NCBI GenBank assembly: GCA_037833965.1 | Contig: AP031355.1 | Location: forward strand, 1,017,501 to 1,081,500 | Direction: 5' to 3' | From: Marchantia polymorpha subsp. ruderalis | Lineage: Eukaryota; Streptophyta; Marchantiopsida; Marchantiales; Marchantiaceae | Length of the DNA: 64,000 nucleotides | Shown: positions 7,759 through 18,033 of the stretch, one piece after another | Numbering within the stretch: position 1 is the first letter of the stretch | Layout: each line of letters opens with the position of its first letter | Position numbers and translations under genes: made by a program | The notes under the pieces: generated by a model | The model's database searches: none | What the model was told of the DNA's origin: nothing | What the model saw: only the letters and a program-made list of their open reading frames with translations

Positions 7759-10593
7759 GCAGCCGGACTGGGCAGAAGCGAGATCAGTCACACAGAGGGG
7801 ATTGTTGACCCGAGTGATTGCTGCGAACTGCAGCTCAGTCCAGGTAAAGGCTTGAAGGTGTCAAGCCAAGTACAAGGAGAAGAGTTGAACAGGGTACAGG
7901 CGTTTCTTCGCCAGTATGAGGATGTCTTCGCATGGAAGATTGAAGACATGAAAGGCATACCTGCAAGGTATGGAGAGCACAGGATCGACTTGTTGGACGA
8001 GGCAGTTCCGGTTCGCCAACGCCAATACAGGCTCAACCCAAAATATTCATTATTGGTGAAGGACGAAATCGATAAGTACCTGAGCGCAGGAATCATCTAC
8101 CCGGTACTCAGTAGCGAGTGGGTGTCGCCTATCGTGATCGTGCCCAAGAAACTGACGGGTAAGATCCGGGTGTGTCAGGACTTCAGGAAGCTGAACGCAG
8201 CAACGCGGAAGGACCATCACCCTCTTCCTTTCACGGACTCTATTCTGGACCATGTAGCAGGGCATGAATGCTACAGTTTCCTAGACGGATTTTCCGGATA
8301 CAACCAGGTGTCCATCAGGGAACAGGACAAGGACAAAACAACCTTCACAACCGACTGGGGAACCTATGCTTATCACAAGATGCCGTTCGGTCTGTGCAAC
8401 GCGCCAGCGACGTTCCAGCGGATGATGACAAACATCTTCCAAGAGCACCTGAGGAAGTTCCTAGAAATTTTCATCGACGACTTTTGTGTCTTCGGTAAGA
8501 GGTCGGAGCACCTTAACCATCTTCGGCAAACGTTCGACAGGTGTAGGGAAAGCAGCTTGTCCTTACACCCTGAGAAATGTTTTTTCTTCATGACCAGCGG
8601 AATCCTGCTGGGACACCGAGTTTCGTCCGATGGCATTGCAGTGGATGTAGAGAAGGTGAAGATTATTCTTGAACTGCAGCCGCCAACAAATCTGCGTGAG
8701 TTGAGGGCCTTCCTTGGTCATGTAGGTTATTACAGAAGGTTCATAAATATGTATGCCATCTTGGCAGCCGATCTGACGAAGCTGCTTAAGAAGGATGAAC
8801 CCTATGTGTGGGGCAAGGAGCAACAGCTGGCCTTTGAAACGCTCAAAGCCAAACTGACGACTGCTCCGGTTCTGAGAAGTCCGGATTGGAACAGACCTTT
8901 CCATGTCTATGTAGACACGTCGGCGTTTGCAATCGGGGTGGTTCTCAGTCAGAAGGATGACAACAAGAAAGACTACCCGATTTACTTCGCGAGTCGTCAG
9001 TTGTCAGCAGCAGAGAAGAAGTACACGACAACTGAGAGGGAGGCGTTGGGAATGGTGTACTCCTGCAAGAAGTTTCGACATTATTTGATCTGCTATGAGT
9101 TCGTGTTTCATGTAGATCATTACGCCTTACAGCACCTGGTGAAGAAGGCGGATCTGTCCGGACGAATTGCCAGGTGGGTACTACTGCTGCAGGAATTCAC
9201 CTACACTGTACAGACACGGAAAGGCGTTCACCATGAGAACGCGGACTACCTCTCCCGACTATGGACCGAACCTATAGAGGAGGAAGTAGTGGATGATTTT
9301 CCCGACGAACAACTTTTTCAGTTGTCCGCCAGCCATGAGTCCAGGTACGCGGACTTATACAGGTTTCTGCTCACACTCCAATGTCCGGAAGGATTGGATG
9401 CGGAGCAGCGCACAGTCTTCGTTCATAAAGCGGGACCTTACCAGCTTCAACAGGGGGTCTTGTTCAAGAAAATGGCAGACGAGAGGTTGTGCAGATGTCT
9501 AGAGGAGTCTGAAGTACCGCGAGTTGTCAAAGCCATGCACACAGAAGACGCTGGTGGTCACTACGCCACCAGAAACACAGTGACCAAAATTGTGAATGCA
9601 GGATACTGGTGGCCGACGATGTTCAAAGATGTACACGACTACGTTCGCAAATGCGACAGCTGCCAGAGGACGGGAAGGCCGACTCCGACCACGAGATGGC
9701 CTCTTACACCAATCATGCCATTGGCACCATTTGAAAAATGGGGGATCGACTTCGTGGGACCAATACAACCTGTCACTAAAGGCACGCGCAGGCGCTACAT
9801 ATTGGTAGCAACAGACTATGCGACCAAGATGGTGGAGGCAGAAGCCACAAGGCACGACGACGCAGCCGCAGTAGCACGGTTCCTATTCGAATCAATCATC
9901 ACACGCTACGGGTGCCCCCTAGAAATAGTCAGTGACAGAGGAACGCACTTTCTGAATCAGGTGATAGAGAGTTTGACGCGGCACTTCCAGATTAAGCATC
10001 GGAAGACTACTCCATACAACCCCAAGGCAAATGGTCTGACAGAGAAGTCCAATGGATTACTCTGTAAGATACTCCTCAAGGTGACTGTAAACCATGCTCA
10101 TGACTGGGACACCAAGCTACCGGCCGCCTTATGGGCATACAGAACGGCAGAAAAAGTCACCACCAGGCAAACACCTTACTTCCTAGTTTATGGGCAGCAT
10201 CCGATCTTACCCATCGAATTCGAGATACCTACCAAGAGGACCTTAGATCAGAGAAGGCTGGACGCGGAAGAAAGTCAGGCATATCGACTGCAAGAGGTAA
10301 TGGCACTGGAGGAAAGACGTCAAGAGGCCGAAGATCGAACAAAGCAATTACAACTCAGGCGGAAGGAGAAGTACGATCGAAGGCTCAAACCAGTACTGCT
10401 GGAGAAGGGCGACTCGGCTCTGCTATACGATAGCAGACATGCTAGATTTCCAGGCAAACTCCACTTGAGGTGGATGGGACCTTACAAGGTGATAGAAGTT
10501 TTCCCAAATGGATCCATCCAACTCGCAGAACTGACGGGAGAATGGTTAGGCACCCGCGTGAACGGATGGCGTCTGAAGAAATACCACGTGTAA
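7753..10593 (+). CDS. pol: Pol: reverse transcriptase, RNase H and integrase
   Basis: 946 codons are open after the UAG. Residues below count from 7852, where conserved pol sequence begins. The RT has D145 (LDGFSGYNQV) and the FIDD box with D209 and D210. The RNase H has D355 (HVYVDTS), E395/E397 (TTEREALG) and D422 (HVDHYALQHL). The integrase has an HHCC zinc finger (H563, H570, C601, C604) and the catalytic triad D633, D695 and E731 with canonical D-35-E spacing. The C-terminus has a WMGPYKV motif and ends VNGWRLKKYHV, with no chromodomain. All catalytic residues are present and no stop or frameshift is seen, so the enzyme looks functional. It copies element RNA into cDNA in the particle and inserts it into chromosomes. 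It is probably made only as a Gag-Pol readthrough product. Confidence 0.95.
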   Translation, partial: QLAAGLGRSEISHTEGIVDPSDCCELQLSPGKGLKVSSQVQGEELNRVQAFLRQYEDVFAWKIEDMKGIPARYGEHRIDLLDEAVPVRQRQYRLNPKYSLLVKDEIDKYLSAGIIYPVLSSEWVSPIVIVPKKLTGKIRVCQDFRKLNAATRKDHHPLPFTDSILDHVAGHECYSFLDGFSGYNQVSIREQDKDKTTFTTDWGTYAYHKMPFGLCNAPATFQRMMTNIFQEHLRKFLEIFIDDFCVFGKRSEHLNHLRQTFDRCRESSLSLHPEKCFFFMTSGILLGHRVSSDGIAVDVEKVKIILELQPPTNLRELRAFLGHVGYYRRFINMYAILAADLTKLLKKDEPYVWGKEQQLAFETLKAKLTTAPVLRSPDWNRPFHVYVDTSAFAIGVVLSQKDDNKKDYPIYFASRQLSAAEKKYTTTEREALGMVYSCKKFRHYLICYEFVFHVDHYALQHLVKKADLSGRIARWVLLLQEFTYTVQTRKGVHHENADYLSRLWTEPIEEEVVDDFPDEQLFQLSASHESRYADLYRFLLTLQCPEGLDAEQRTVFVHKAGPYQLQQGVLFKKMADERLCRCLEESEVPRVVKAMHTEDAGGHYATRNTVTKIVNAGYWWPTMFKDVHDYVRKCDSCQRTGRPTPTTRWPLTPIMPLAPFEKWGIDFVGPIQPVTKGTRRRYILVATDYATKMVEAEATRHDDAAAVARFLFESIITRYGCPLEIVSDRGTHFLNQVIESLTRHFQIKHRKTTPYNPKANGLTEKSNGLLCKILLKVTVNHAHDWDTKLPAALWAYRTAEKVTTRQTPYFLVYGQHPILPIEFEIPTKRTLDQRRLDAEESQAYRLQEVMALEERRQEAEDRTKQLQLRRKEKYDRRLKPVLLEKGDSALLYDSRHARFPGKLHLRWMGPYKVIEVFPNGSIQLAELTGEWLGTRVNGWRLKKYHV

Positions 10594-10617
10594 ATGTTCG
10601 CGTGGGCGCTCACAATT

Positions 10618-10628
10618 GAGGAGGGGGG
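10618..10628 (+). other. Polypurine tract
   Basis: GAGGAGGGGGG followed by CA lies directly before the 3' LTR start at 10631. This is the expected RNase H-resistant primer for plus-strand synthesis. Confidence 0.85.
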
Positions 10629-11986
10629 CATGTGGTAACACACTTTTTGTTTTTTTTGCAGAATTTAAACAATTTTAGAAAACTAGTACCAAAGCAGTGT
10701 TTGTAGCTAGAGAAGGGTACGCTAAATAGAGTGGATTGATGAGATCGTCACGAGGGCACCAAGAATCACGTAGTCGGATGTACCAACGCCAACGTCTTCG
10801 GCGCCTTCGGCAAAGACTCATTTTTGAGGTGTCTCTACTCACGCGCCTTTAGCGTATAAGGAAGCTACGCTTCCGGCGCAGACACCCCAGGAGGAGGTTT
10901 GGCTAAAGACGTCAGGAGAAGGGCCCGGACCTCTAAAGGCATCCGACCATGAGTGCGCCTTCGGCGAAGCGCCGCTAGCGCGGAAAGGGAAAACCTTCAT
11001 AACAATCGGGATACACGGTAGATCCAGTTGGTTGAAGTTGCATTAGAAAGAGCTCGGGACGCTCGTTCTAACGAGTCCAAGAGCGCCGGAGATGGATCAG
11101 GAATGGAGAAGTTATGAGCGTCGGAAAACTCGTAGCCGGACATGCGCCGTTCGCGCTAGGGTTCACAGCCGGAAAGGATTCCCGTACGCCCTCGGCGATG
11201 CGCCTTCGGCGGAATCACGCGCTCACAGGAGGAAACCAACTCAGAGTCGGAAGCGCCCTTGGCGGCTGTTCATGGAAGGAAAGCGCCGGTCGGATGTACG
11301 CCTCCGACGTGGCGCTGACGGCCGGACGCGCTGGCATGAGTTGCGCTGACGGCTATGCGCTGGCAGCAACGGACGAGGCATAAAGGACAAAATAGGCGGT
11401 ACGACTGCGCGCCGGCGTAATTCGCTCCGGCTGGATGTGCGCCTCCAGCAAGGCGCCGACGGATAATGAACGCACCAGCGGCGACACGCCTCCGGAGAAG
11501 GGCCGGGTTAGGAAAAGACAACAGGGCCGACGTATACCCTGCAGCGGACTCGAGTCCGGAAGGTGGCGGCGGCGGGAGAATTCAACGTTTAAGCATGCGA
11601 ATGCGCGCAATGCGGGGACGTGAATTCGCGCATGCAAAGGGCGAACCGTTAAGCCGTATAGCCGGCTGCGTACGTTGCAACCAGTAAGAACGTTGGACGT
11701 TCTTGAAATCGGAGAAGAAAAGACTGCGCTCCAGTCTCATTCTCTCATTCTTGACTTTGCGATTTCCAGTTCCAAGATTACGCGCAAGGGCGGAGCGACC
11801 TGCAGTGAGAGTAGAGAGTGCGGAGACGAGTTGCACAAGGATCTTGGCGGACCTTGAAAGAATTGGGAGTAGCGATCTTGAACGAGCGCAGAGAGAGTGA
11901 GCAGTCCGTGCTTGAGTGGCAGACGCGCAGTGGCGATTGTGAGAGAGTGAGCGACAGGGAGAACGTTTGTGTGTGCAGGCAACGCA

Positions 11987-14542
11987 ATGTCGAAGGTTCC
12001 CCAACTGCGAGTGTCTCCACTCAGGGTGCCGCAGATCGGTCTACGCGCATTTCAAGATGTGCTGACGAGGCTGAAGCTCGATTTTCTCCTCTGGGGGTGG
12101 AATTGGACGTGTCCGGAGATGGTGCGCGAGTACCTGCAAGAGAGACACAAGCCTTCTCGCGGATTTCGCCCACACCCAGAGAGATGGGAAATTTGCAATT
12201 GGGCGCAGGTGTTGGGCAGGTGTGCCGGCGAGGAAGGGGATCTCCTCTTCGAGGCCGAAAGCGTGAAAGTGTCCCAGGAGGAAGAAGTCTCTTACAATGA
12301 GCTCTTCAAGGTGGCTAGACATCCCAAGAACGGTTTCCGGACTCGGGATTACAAGGATCGATTGCGGAGAAATGTCGCGACAGCATTGCTGCAGATATTG
12401 CAGCCGACCAAGACCGCTTACATGCATGGTTGGCAGGTAGAGTTCGTGGAGCTAGTGTTGTCAGGAGCTCCGGTGCATTGGGCACGACTTCTGTGGAAGG
12501 TGACGCGCCAACATGCGCAAGAAGAGAGGGGAGGAACGCTCAATCATCTATCGCCTTACTTAATCGTGTTTTACCGGGCGATGGGATGTTTGACGAATGC
12601 TGAGAAAACTCGGTTTCCGCAGCTGAGTCGGTCTTATCCAGGTAGATATTCGAGGGAGGCCGAAGTAGACACGGATCCGGACGAGGAACCTGCCAGTACG
12701 CCTCCGGCTCCGGCTCCAGCCAGAGCAGCAGAAGAACGGCGAAGTGAGCGCATTCCGCGCAAGCGGAAGTGGGATGAGAGACCTGAGGACAGGCAGCCGG
12801 AAGTACCAGCTGCGCCGACTCGTGGTCGGCCCACCCCCGAGCCTCATAGTCGACCAAAACAGAGGGCACGCAGAATGCCAACTGTTACTGAGGAGACCAG
12901 GCGAACTCCGACCCGGCGGAATCTCACGCAGGAAGAGATAATTGCTCAGGTCCTAGGGAAGACGGCAGAAACCTCTGCACAGAAGGCACCACGGCCTTCG
13001 GGAGGAGATGGACGGACTGACGACCGGCCGACTGCGAGTCGGATGACTGAAGGTCGACAGACGGAAGGAAGGCCAACTGAACGGCGCGTTGAACCGGACA
13101 GCAGGCCGGAAGCGGAAGAGAGTTTGGCTGACGAGCCAACAATCCTCAGAGGGTCGTCTTCGGCGGAAGGCACTTCTGGAAGAACGCCACCAGCAAACAG
13201 GCCAAGTGGAGTCAAGACGCGCAGGGTGTATCCGACTCCCAGTCGGACAACTGCTGGTCGGCCGACTGCGAGTCGGACAACAGAGAGTCAGCCGGATTCG
13301 CCGACTGCGAGACGGATGGGGCCAACGACCAGTATGCGGACGCCTTCGGCGGACGCACCTTCAGCAAGGACACCTTCCGCGCAGATTGCGCCGGAAGGAC
13401 AGGCAGCAAAAGCGGGCGGTGCAAGAGTGACAAAAGTCACTGCGGCGTCGACCCCTTCACAAACCGAAGATCGAGCCGGAACAGGGGCTCAAGCAGTGGG
13501 ATCTCCCACTGCCCTGGATATTTTAGCAGGCAGTGGAGCAGCAGTCGCAGCAGAAGCTGCTGCGCGCCACAGTTCCAGGGAGTCGCCAAGGGATTCGGTG
13601 GCAACTGAGATCCTCGAGACTGAGGATGAGACGAGCTCGGAAGAGCAAGAAGAGGATTCGGTGCAGAAAACGCCAACAGGGGTGCTGTGCGAACAGATAG
13701 TTCCACTCCTGCGATATCTGGATCGCAAGACATCCAAATACGCAAGTGCCTTAAAACCGCAGTCTTATGTGGAGACAATCAGGCGAAGGACGAGGAGCAA
13801 GGTGGCAAGGTGGGCCTCTAGATGCGGAGTATATGTGGATAGGAACACCGCCCTCCGACAACACCTGGCGGTCACCCAGAAGCTGTACCAAGCCTTGCAG
13901 CAGCAGAAGGAGGATGCGGCGACGAAGAGTCAGGCGGAGGCCGAACTAATACGGGCAAAGATCGAGTCGGAACTGCAGGAGGAGCGGAGACAGAACAAAG
14001 TCCTAGCAGCCGAGCTTGCGCGCCAGACGCGCGCCTTAGAGGAAAGTCAACGAGCCCGCAAGGAGGATGAGGAGTTGTTGTGCAACTTGCAAACCGAGTG
14101 CTCGGATTTGAGGGCACAACGTGCGGATTTAGAAATGCAGCTGGCAGAGGTGGAGAGCAGCTGCAGGGCACGAGAAGAGTTGGCGGCACGGGTGACTCGT
14201 TGTCTAAACGGATACACCCATTGGGAGGTGGCAGCTCAAGAGAGGGTTACACTCCGGGAGTTCGAGCTTCGGGCGGCGGCATTGACGGAAGGTGACAGTC
14301 GGAGTCGGCGGCGAGTGGCGAGAAAATTAGAAACTTTCTTGTCGGGTGCGCGCGACACTATGGCGCACTTGCAGTCGGAAGTCACTGCAGCGCTCCGACG
14401 CCTGGGGTTACGCAGCCGGTCGGAAGACTGGCAAGGTAGAGACAGTAAGCGGAGCAGTCCGGCGCGCAGGAGGCGCAGCACCGGATCTGCTGAGTGCAGT
14501 AGAGTAGTTTGGTTTCGCGCAGATACTGCGAGTGGTAGATAG
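11987..14542 (+). CDS. LTR-encoded ORF (3' LTR copy)
   Basis: Same 851-residue protein as at 1325-3880, identical in translation. In the genomic RNA, which should start near 3945 and run through to R in the 3' LTR, this is the copy that would be carried in full, as a third cistron after gag-pro and pol. Expression would need a spliced or separate transcript, because it begins about 1.4 kb after the pol stop. The position is like that of accessory genes in the 3' U3 of some retroviruses. No splice sites can be assigned from sequence alone. Confidence 0.8.
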   Translation: MSKVPQLRVSPLRVPQIGLRAFQDVLTRLKLDFLLWGWNWTCPEMVREYLQERHKPSRGFRPHPERWEICNWAQVLGRCAGEEGDLLFEAESVKVSQEEEVSYNELFKVARHPKNGFRTRDYKDRLRRNVATALLQILQPTKTAYMHGWQVEFVELVLSGAPVHWARLLWKVTRQHAQEERGGTLNHLSPYLIVFYRAMGCLTNAEKTRFPQLSRSYPGRYSREAEVDTDPDEEPASTPPAPAPARAAEERRSERIPRKRKWDERPEDRQPEVPAAPTRGRPTPEPHSRPKQRARRMPTVTEETRRTPTRRNLTQEEIIAQVLGKTAETSAQKAPRPSGGDGRTDDRPTASRMTEGRQTEGRPTERRVEPDSRPEAEESLADEPTILRGSSSAEGTSGRTPPANRPSGVKTRRVYPTPSRTTAGRPTASRTTESQPDSPTARRMGPTTSMRTPSADAPSARTPSAQIAPEGQAAKAGGARVTKVTAASTPSQTEDRAGTGAQAVGSPTALDILAGSGAAVAAEAAARHSSRESPRDSVATEILETEDETSSEEQEEDSVQKTPTGVLCEQIVPLLRYLDRKTSKYASALKPQSYVETIRRRTRSKVARWASRCGVYVDRNTALRQHLAVTQKLYQALQQQKEDAATKSQAEAELIRAKIESELQEERRQNKVLAAELARQTRALEESQRARKEDEELLCNLQTECSDLRAQRADLEMQLAEVESSCRAREELAARVTRCLNGYTHWEVAAQERVTLREFELRAAALTEGDSRSRRRVARKLETFLSGARDTMAHLQSEVTAALRRLGLRSRSEDWQGRDSKRSSPARRRRSTGSAECSRVVWFRADTASGR

Positions 14543-14575
14543 GATAGCGTAGTGCTAGTTAGGATCTTTTGAGAG

Positions 14576-14604
14576 TATAAAGTAGATCAAGGCGTTTTGC
14601 CTTG
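14576..14604 (+). promoter_or_regulatory. TATA box and hairpin of the 3' LTR
   Basis: Copy of the 3914-3942 element. A transcript starting here would read out of the element into 15503 onward. Confidence 0.5.
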
Positions 14605-15502
14605 GGACTCTTCCAGTTTCGGAAGTACAGATCAGGAACTCACTTTCTTGGCGTGTTTGTGCATTTTGGTCCTGGCACCACGTAGAGAAGCTGCAGCATA
14701 GCGAAGTTACCGTATGTTGTAGTTGAAGGCCTTCGGCTGAATGTTCAGAGCTCGCACCCGGTTAGAGACTTGAGTAGTGCGGATCTGCACCTGCGGGTGA
14801 TTTCTGATACTCAGAGCCGGCTGCGAGTTAGATACTTGAACAGTTCCCCCTTACTCCTTCGAGTGACATATCCTGATTGTACTCCTACGGGAAGTTTCCC
14901 CTGAATGCCAATGTGAAGTTTCATTACTTCGTGTAAACCTTGGTTTGTAATTCAGGTTGTGTGTGTGTTACTGGATCGTGTTTTCAGTAAGTTCTCAGTC
15001 GGGTCTGCACTCCCTGCGTTTTGTGTGATAGTCGAGGGTGACGTCCACGGCGTACGTAGAGGCTTCGTTCCGAAGTGAGAAGTCCAGTCCGGGTACCCCC
15101 GCTAGTTCCTGGCGGAAGGGCAGTAAAAGCCGGAGTGGGAGGCACTTCCTGCAGAACCTCTGAGTGAACTTACGAGACACTTTCCTCCTGAAATCCGAAG
15201 CGGAGGTCCTGACCGACCTCCGAGTTGTGCTTTTTGCCAGTTTCAGGTGTGTGTGTTTGTGTGTGTTGAGTGACCAAGCTGTACCGTGCATCCTCCGAGC
15301 ATCCTCCGAGTTGAGTTCCTCCTCCGAGTCGAGCCTCCGAGTCGAGCACTACAGTATTTCTGGGAGTGACAGTCGCCTAGAATTCAAACTCTACCAAAAG
15401 TCTGTTAAACGTGACACTTTTACTCTGTGTGTTGCCTCTGTCCCTGTGGGTTCGATCTTTTTACCACCATACTGCAGTTTTAGCCTTTGGTGGGTTATTA
15501 CA

Positions 15503-17757
15503 CAACGTGATGCCTTTTTATGTGTTGCATTTAAGATGTAAAACGTTGTGCTTAATCATTAGGGCAAAAAAGATTCTCATCCATCTCCAACAGAAGATAC
15601 AATGGCACCAGTCCTAAATATGTCAGGTCATCACTAACGTATGACCTGACACGCCTGCGCGCCGTATTCAACCCAAAATCTCACGTTTCTTGTACCGAGC
15701 AAAAAGCTAGCAGCTCCGAAGGAGTGAAAGCACGACAACTTCCAAGGGGAAGAGCTCTCTTTAGCTTCTAGAGGAAATTGGCATAGTCGCACATGCAGCA
15801 TGGCAGGCATGCCCATGTGGTTGCTTTGATGCCCTTCTTCGGGCAAATGCCTCGGATTGGCGTGACTGGCGATGCAGTTATGACATTCAGCTTTCTTTTG
15901 CGGAGAGTTAGTGTATTATTTACTGTCCAAATAAACTTTTCATTATACACACTATCATATATACTGATGCAAAGGTCCAAACAAATGTCCAGAATTCGAA
16001 GAAATCTTGCAACGCATAAGATTTTCGAATAATTTCCTCGTCAAAATAATTTGGTGATGGGTGCCTTCTATCCCGAACGTAACATGAACTTAGTAGATGG
16101 GTTGGTGCCAATTATTTGTAAAGGACATGAACTACGTGATAACGTAGTCGATTGCCATAACTACTATCCTTACATGGTATGGTCAACAAACTGCTACAAC
16201 TGTACAGTAGATTGGACCTTAGTCTAGTGCCAAGTCTCTTAACTAGACGTTTATCGGCGACATACTCGAGTGAATATCCCACGAGTCAGTCCAGTCAACA
16301 ACCTGACACGAACAAGTTGTTCATTAGACCAAGTCAAGATCAACAAGCTCGGAGAACAATTCTTGTGATTAGAGCTTTGAGATGTCGAATCAATTGCATC
16401 GCGCCGTCGCGCCGTTTGTTCCTTGGATTTATTCTTCTGTATCAAGAACTAATGCACTGTACGAAGCATGGAATATAAAGAAGTGGCCTCCTCGAGTTCT
16501 TCATATGCAATCAATATTCAAATGTGTACAAAGTGCCGCTGTTGGGCTCTTGAAGGTGTATATTTGATAGAGATTTATGTGCGATTAGATGAAAAAGTGT
16601 CACGAGAATCACGCACCATAATAGCACTCGATGAAGAGACAAGCCCACGATGAAAAATCTAGGAAGATGTGTGCATGAAAGCCTACCGAGAATGAAAACG
16701 TAGTTTGAAGGTAAGGAGTATGATGAAATATGTAAAACAGATCAAATACATATTAAACAGAATGGAACATGGAATTAGGAATCAAGAGGTCCGAAGAGAT
16801 TATTGTTACGGGGATATAAGCTGGACAGACTGGTTTCGCGCTCTTCATTGTCTGAGTGATCAAATTTGTTTGGTTCTCTAATTTTCAAAATACAGATCTT
16901 AGAGTCCGTGATATGGAAGCACTTCATGCCACAATCCATGTGAGCCATCCTGAGCAATGATAAGAAATATTCAAAGACTGCGAAACTAAATTCAACACCT
17001 AGAATGAATCAACAATATTTTTGATATCTTTGTGAGAAGTGAGGCTCGTGCCCTAGAGCTTTACAATTAAATTTCATTATAGCAAGAATCAGGTAAAAAC
17101 ATTGTGACGTATTAGGAACAGACAACGAATCTGTGCTGCATACTGAGCCACAAAACCTTCAAAAATCCAGGTGATCAATCAAGTAGATATTTCCCCCGTG
17201 CACAAAGTAGTAAAAATCTGGTACATGAACAACGCTGATTCAGAGAGACATGATTATGAGATCAAGATTAAATGGTCATACTGCAAACAACTGATTAGAT
17301 TGTCTAATGATCTAGCGAGGTGTGCTGCAAAATTTGCGTGACTTCGAACACCAGTGGTCATCCGCAGAATCTGCGTGACTTTAAAGACAAGTGGAAGTAA
17401 AAGAGCCGACCGCTCTAGAGTAACAGATACGACATTAGAGTTCCTCTGTTGGTTGTCAGAATAGAACTTCAAAGTAGACCGGCAGCTCAGATCGATACAT
17501 CTCAGAAAGGAAATTTTTATGCCTCGTAACACAGCGCGAAGGGAAAGAATCTGCTCTGAACGGTGCTACCTATCCTTGTCGCGGAAGAGTAGTTTACACA
17601 TTCAGAATATACTTCGAAATATTCTGAAGATTAGTATATATATGAGAACGATACATGAAGGTTCTGTTTTCACACTTCATTTTCCGGAGGCGCCAAGGGT
17701 CTGTTCCGCATTCTTTCACCCCAATTGTCTTGGGTTGCGCACACCAGGGACACCACT
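15503..17757. other. AT-rich intergenic stretch
   Basis: No gene recognised on either strand. The only structure noted is the inverted repeat at 15621-15651. Short open frames around 15634-16653 show no family motif. Confidence 0.5.
15621..15651. repeat. Inverted repeat, 11-bp arms
   Basis: TGTCAGGTCAT and ATGACCTGACA are separated by 9 bases. Perfect arms; function unknown. Confidence 0.6.
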
Positions 17758-18033
17758 ATGGATCGTAAGGCGGCCGATAACAACAAAACTATGGATGCTG
17801 AGATGAAAGTTAACATGGTCAGATTGATGTCTTCAGACGGAGAAATCTTTGAATTGGAGGAGGAAGCAGCTTCTCAATCTCAAGCGATCAAATCTTTGAT
17901 CGAAACTCTAGGCACGGATGAACCGATCCAGCTGCCTTATGTGAGCAGGAAGATTCTCGCGACAATGGTACGAATTTGCAAGAGCAAACTGGAGTCACAG
18001 AATCTTCTCAAGCGCAGCAATCAGAAAAGTTAA
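17758..18033 (+). CDS. SKP1-like POZ-domain fragment
   Basis: 91 residues from the ATG at 17758. Residues about 17-78 match the N-terminal Skp1 POZ fold: VRLMSSDGEIFELEEEAA, then a gap region, then LPYVSRKILATMVRICK, corresponding to the LPNVTSKILAKVIEYCK strand-helix of plant SKP1. SKP1 is the adaptor of SCF ubiquitin ligases and binds cullin through this fold and F-box proteins through its C-terminal helices. The C-terminal Skp1 domain is absent: after ICKSK the frame runs into unrelated residues and stops, and I found no continuation downstream. It is therefore a truncated gene, a pseudogene, or a first exon whose partner I cannot see. On its own it could not bind an F-box in the normal way. 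Confidence 0.65.
   Translation: MDRKAADNNKTMDAEMKVNMVRLMSSDGEIFELEEEAASQSQAIKSLIETLGTDEPIQLPYVSRKILATMVRICKSKLESQNLLKRSNQKS

Larger units (their letters stand above)
1..15502 (+). mobile_element. Near-complete Ty3/gypsy LTR retrotransposon, Ogre/Tat/Athila-like, with ORF-bearing LTRs
   Basis: The sequence from 1 to 4840 is repeated at 10663-15502, so these are the two LTRs of one element. By comparison with the 3' LTR, which starts TGTGGTAACA at 10631, the 5' LTR lacks 32 bases that lie left of the window. Between the LTRs are, in order, a tRNA-Asp-type PBS, gag-protease, pol (RT, RNase H, integrase) and a polypurine tract. That gene order is the Ty3/gypsy order. Pol has no chromodomain and ends in a VNGWRLKKY motif, as in non-chromovirus plant elements. 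All coding regions are open apart from one UAG between protease and pol. In my reading the LTRs differ at one base (A at 3805, C at 14467), which points to a very recent insertion. The right flank begins CAACG, the expected target duplication; its partner is outside the window. Confidence 0.95.
10631..15502 (+). repeat. 3' LTR, complete (4872 bp)
   Basis: Starts TGTGGTAACA and ends TTATTACA, with TG...CA termini. It matches the 5' LTR; the one difference I found is C at 14467 against A at 3805, a synonymous Arg codon change in the LTR ORF. The first 32 bases are the part of the 5' LTR missing from the window. Confidence 0.95.
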
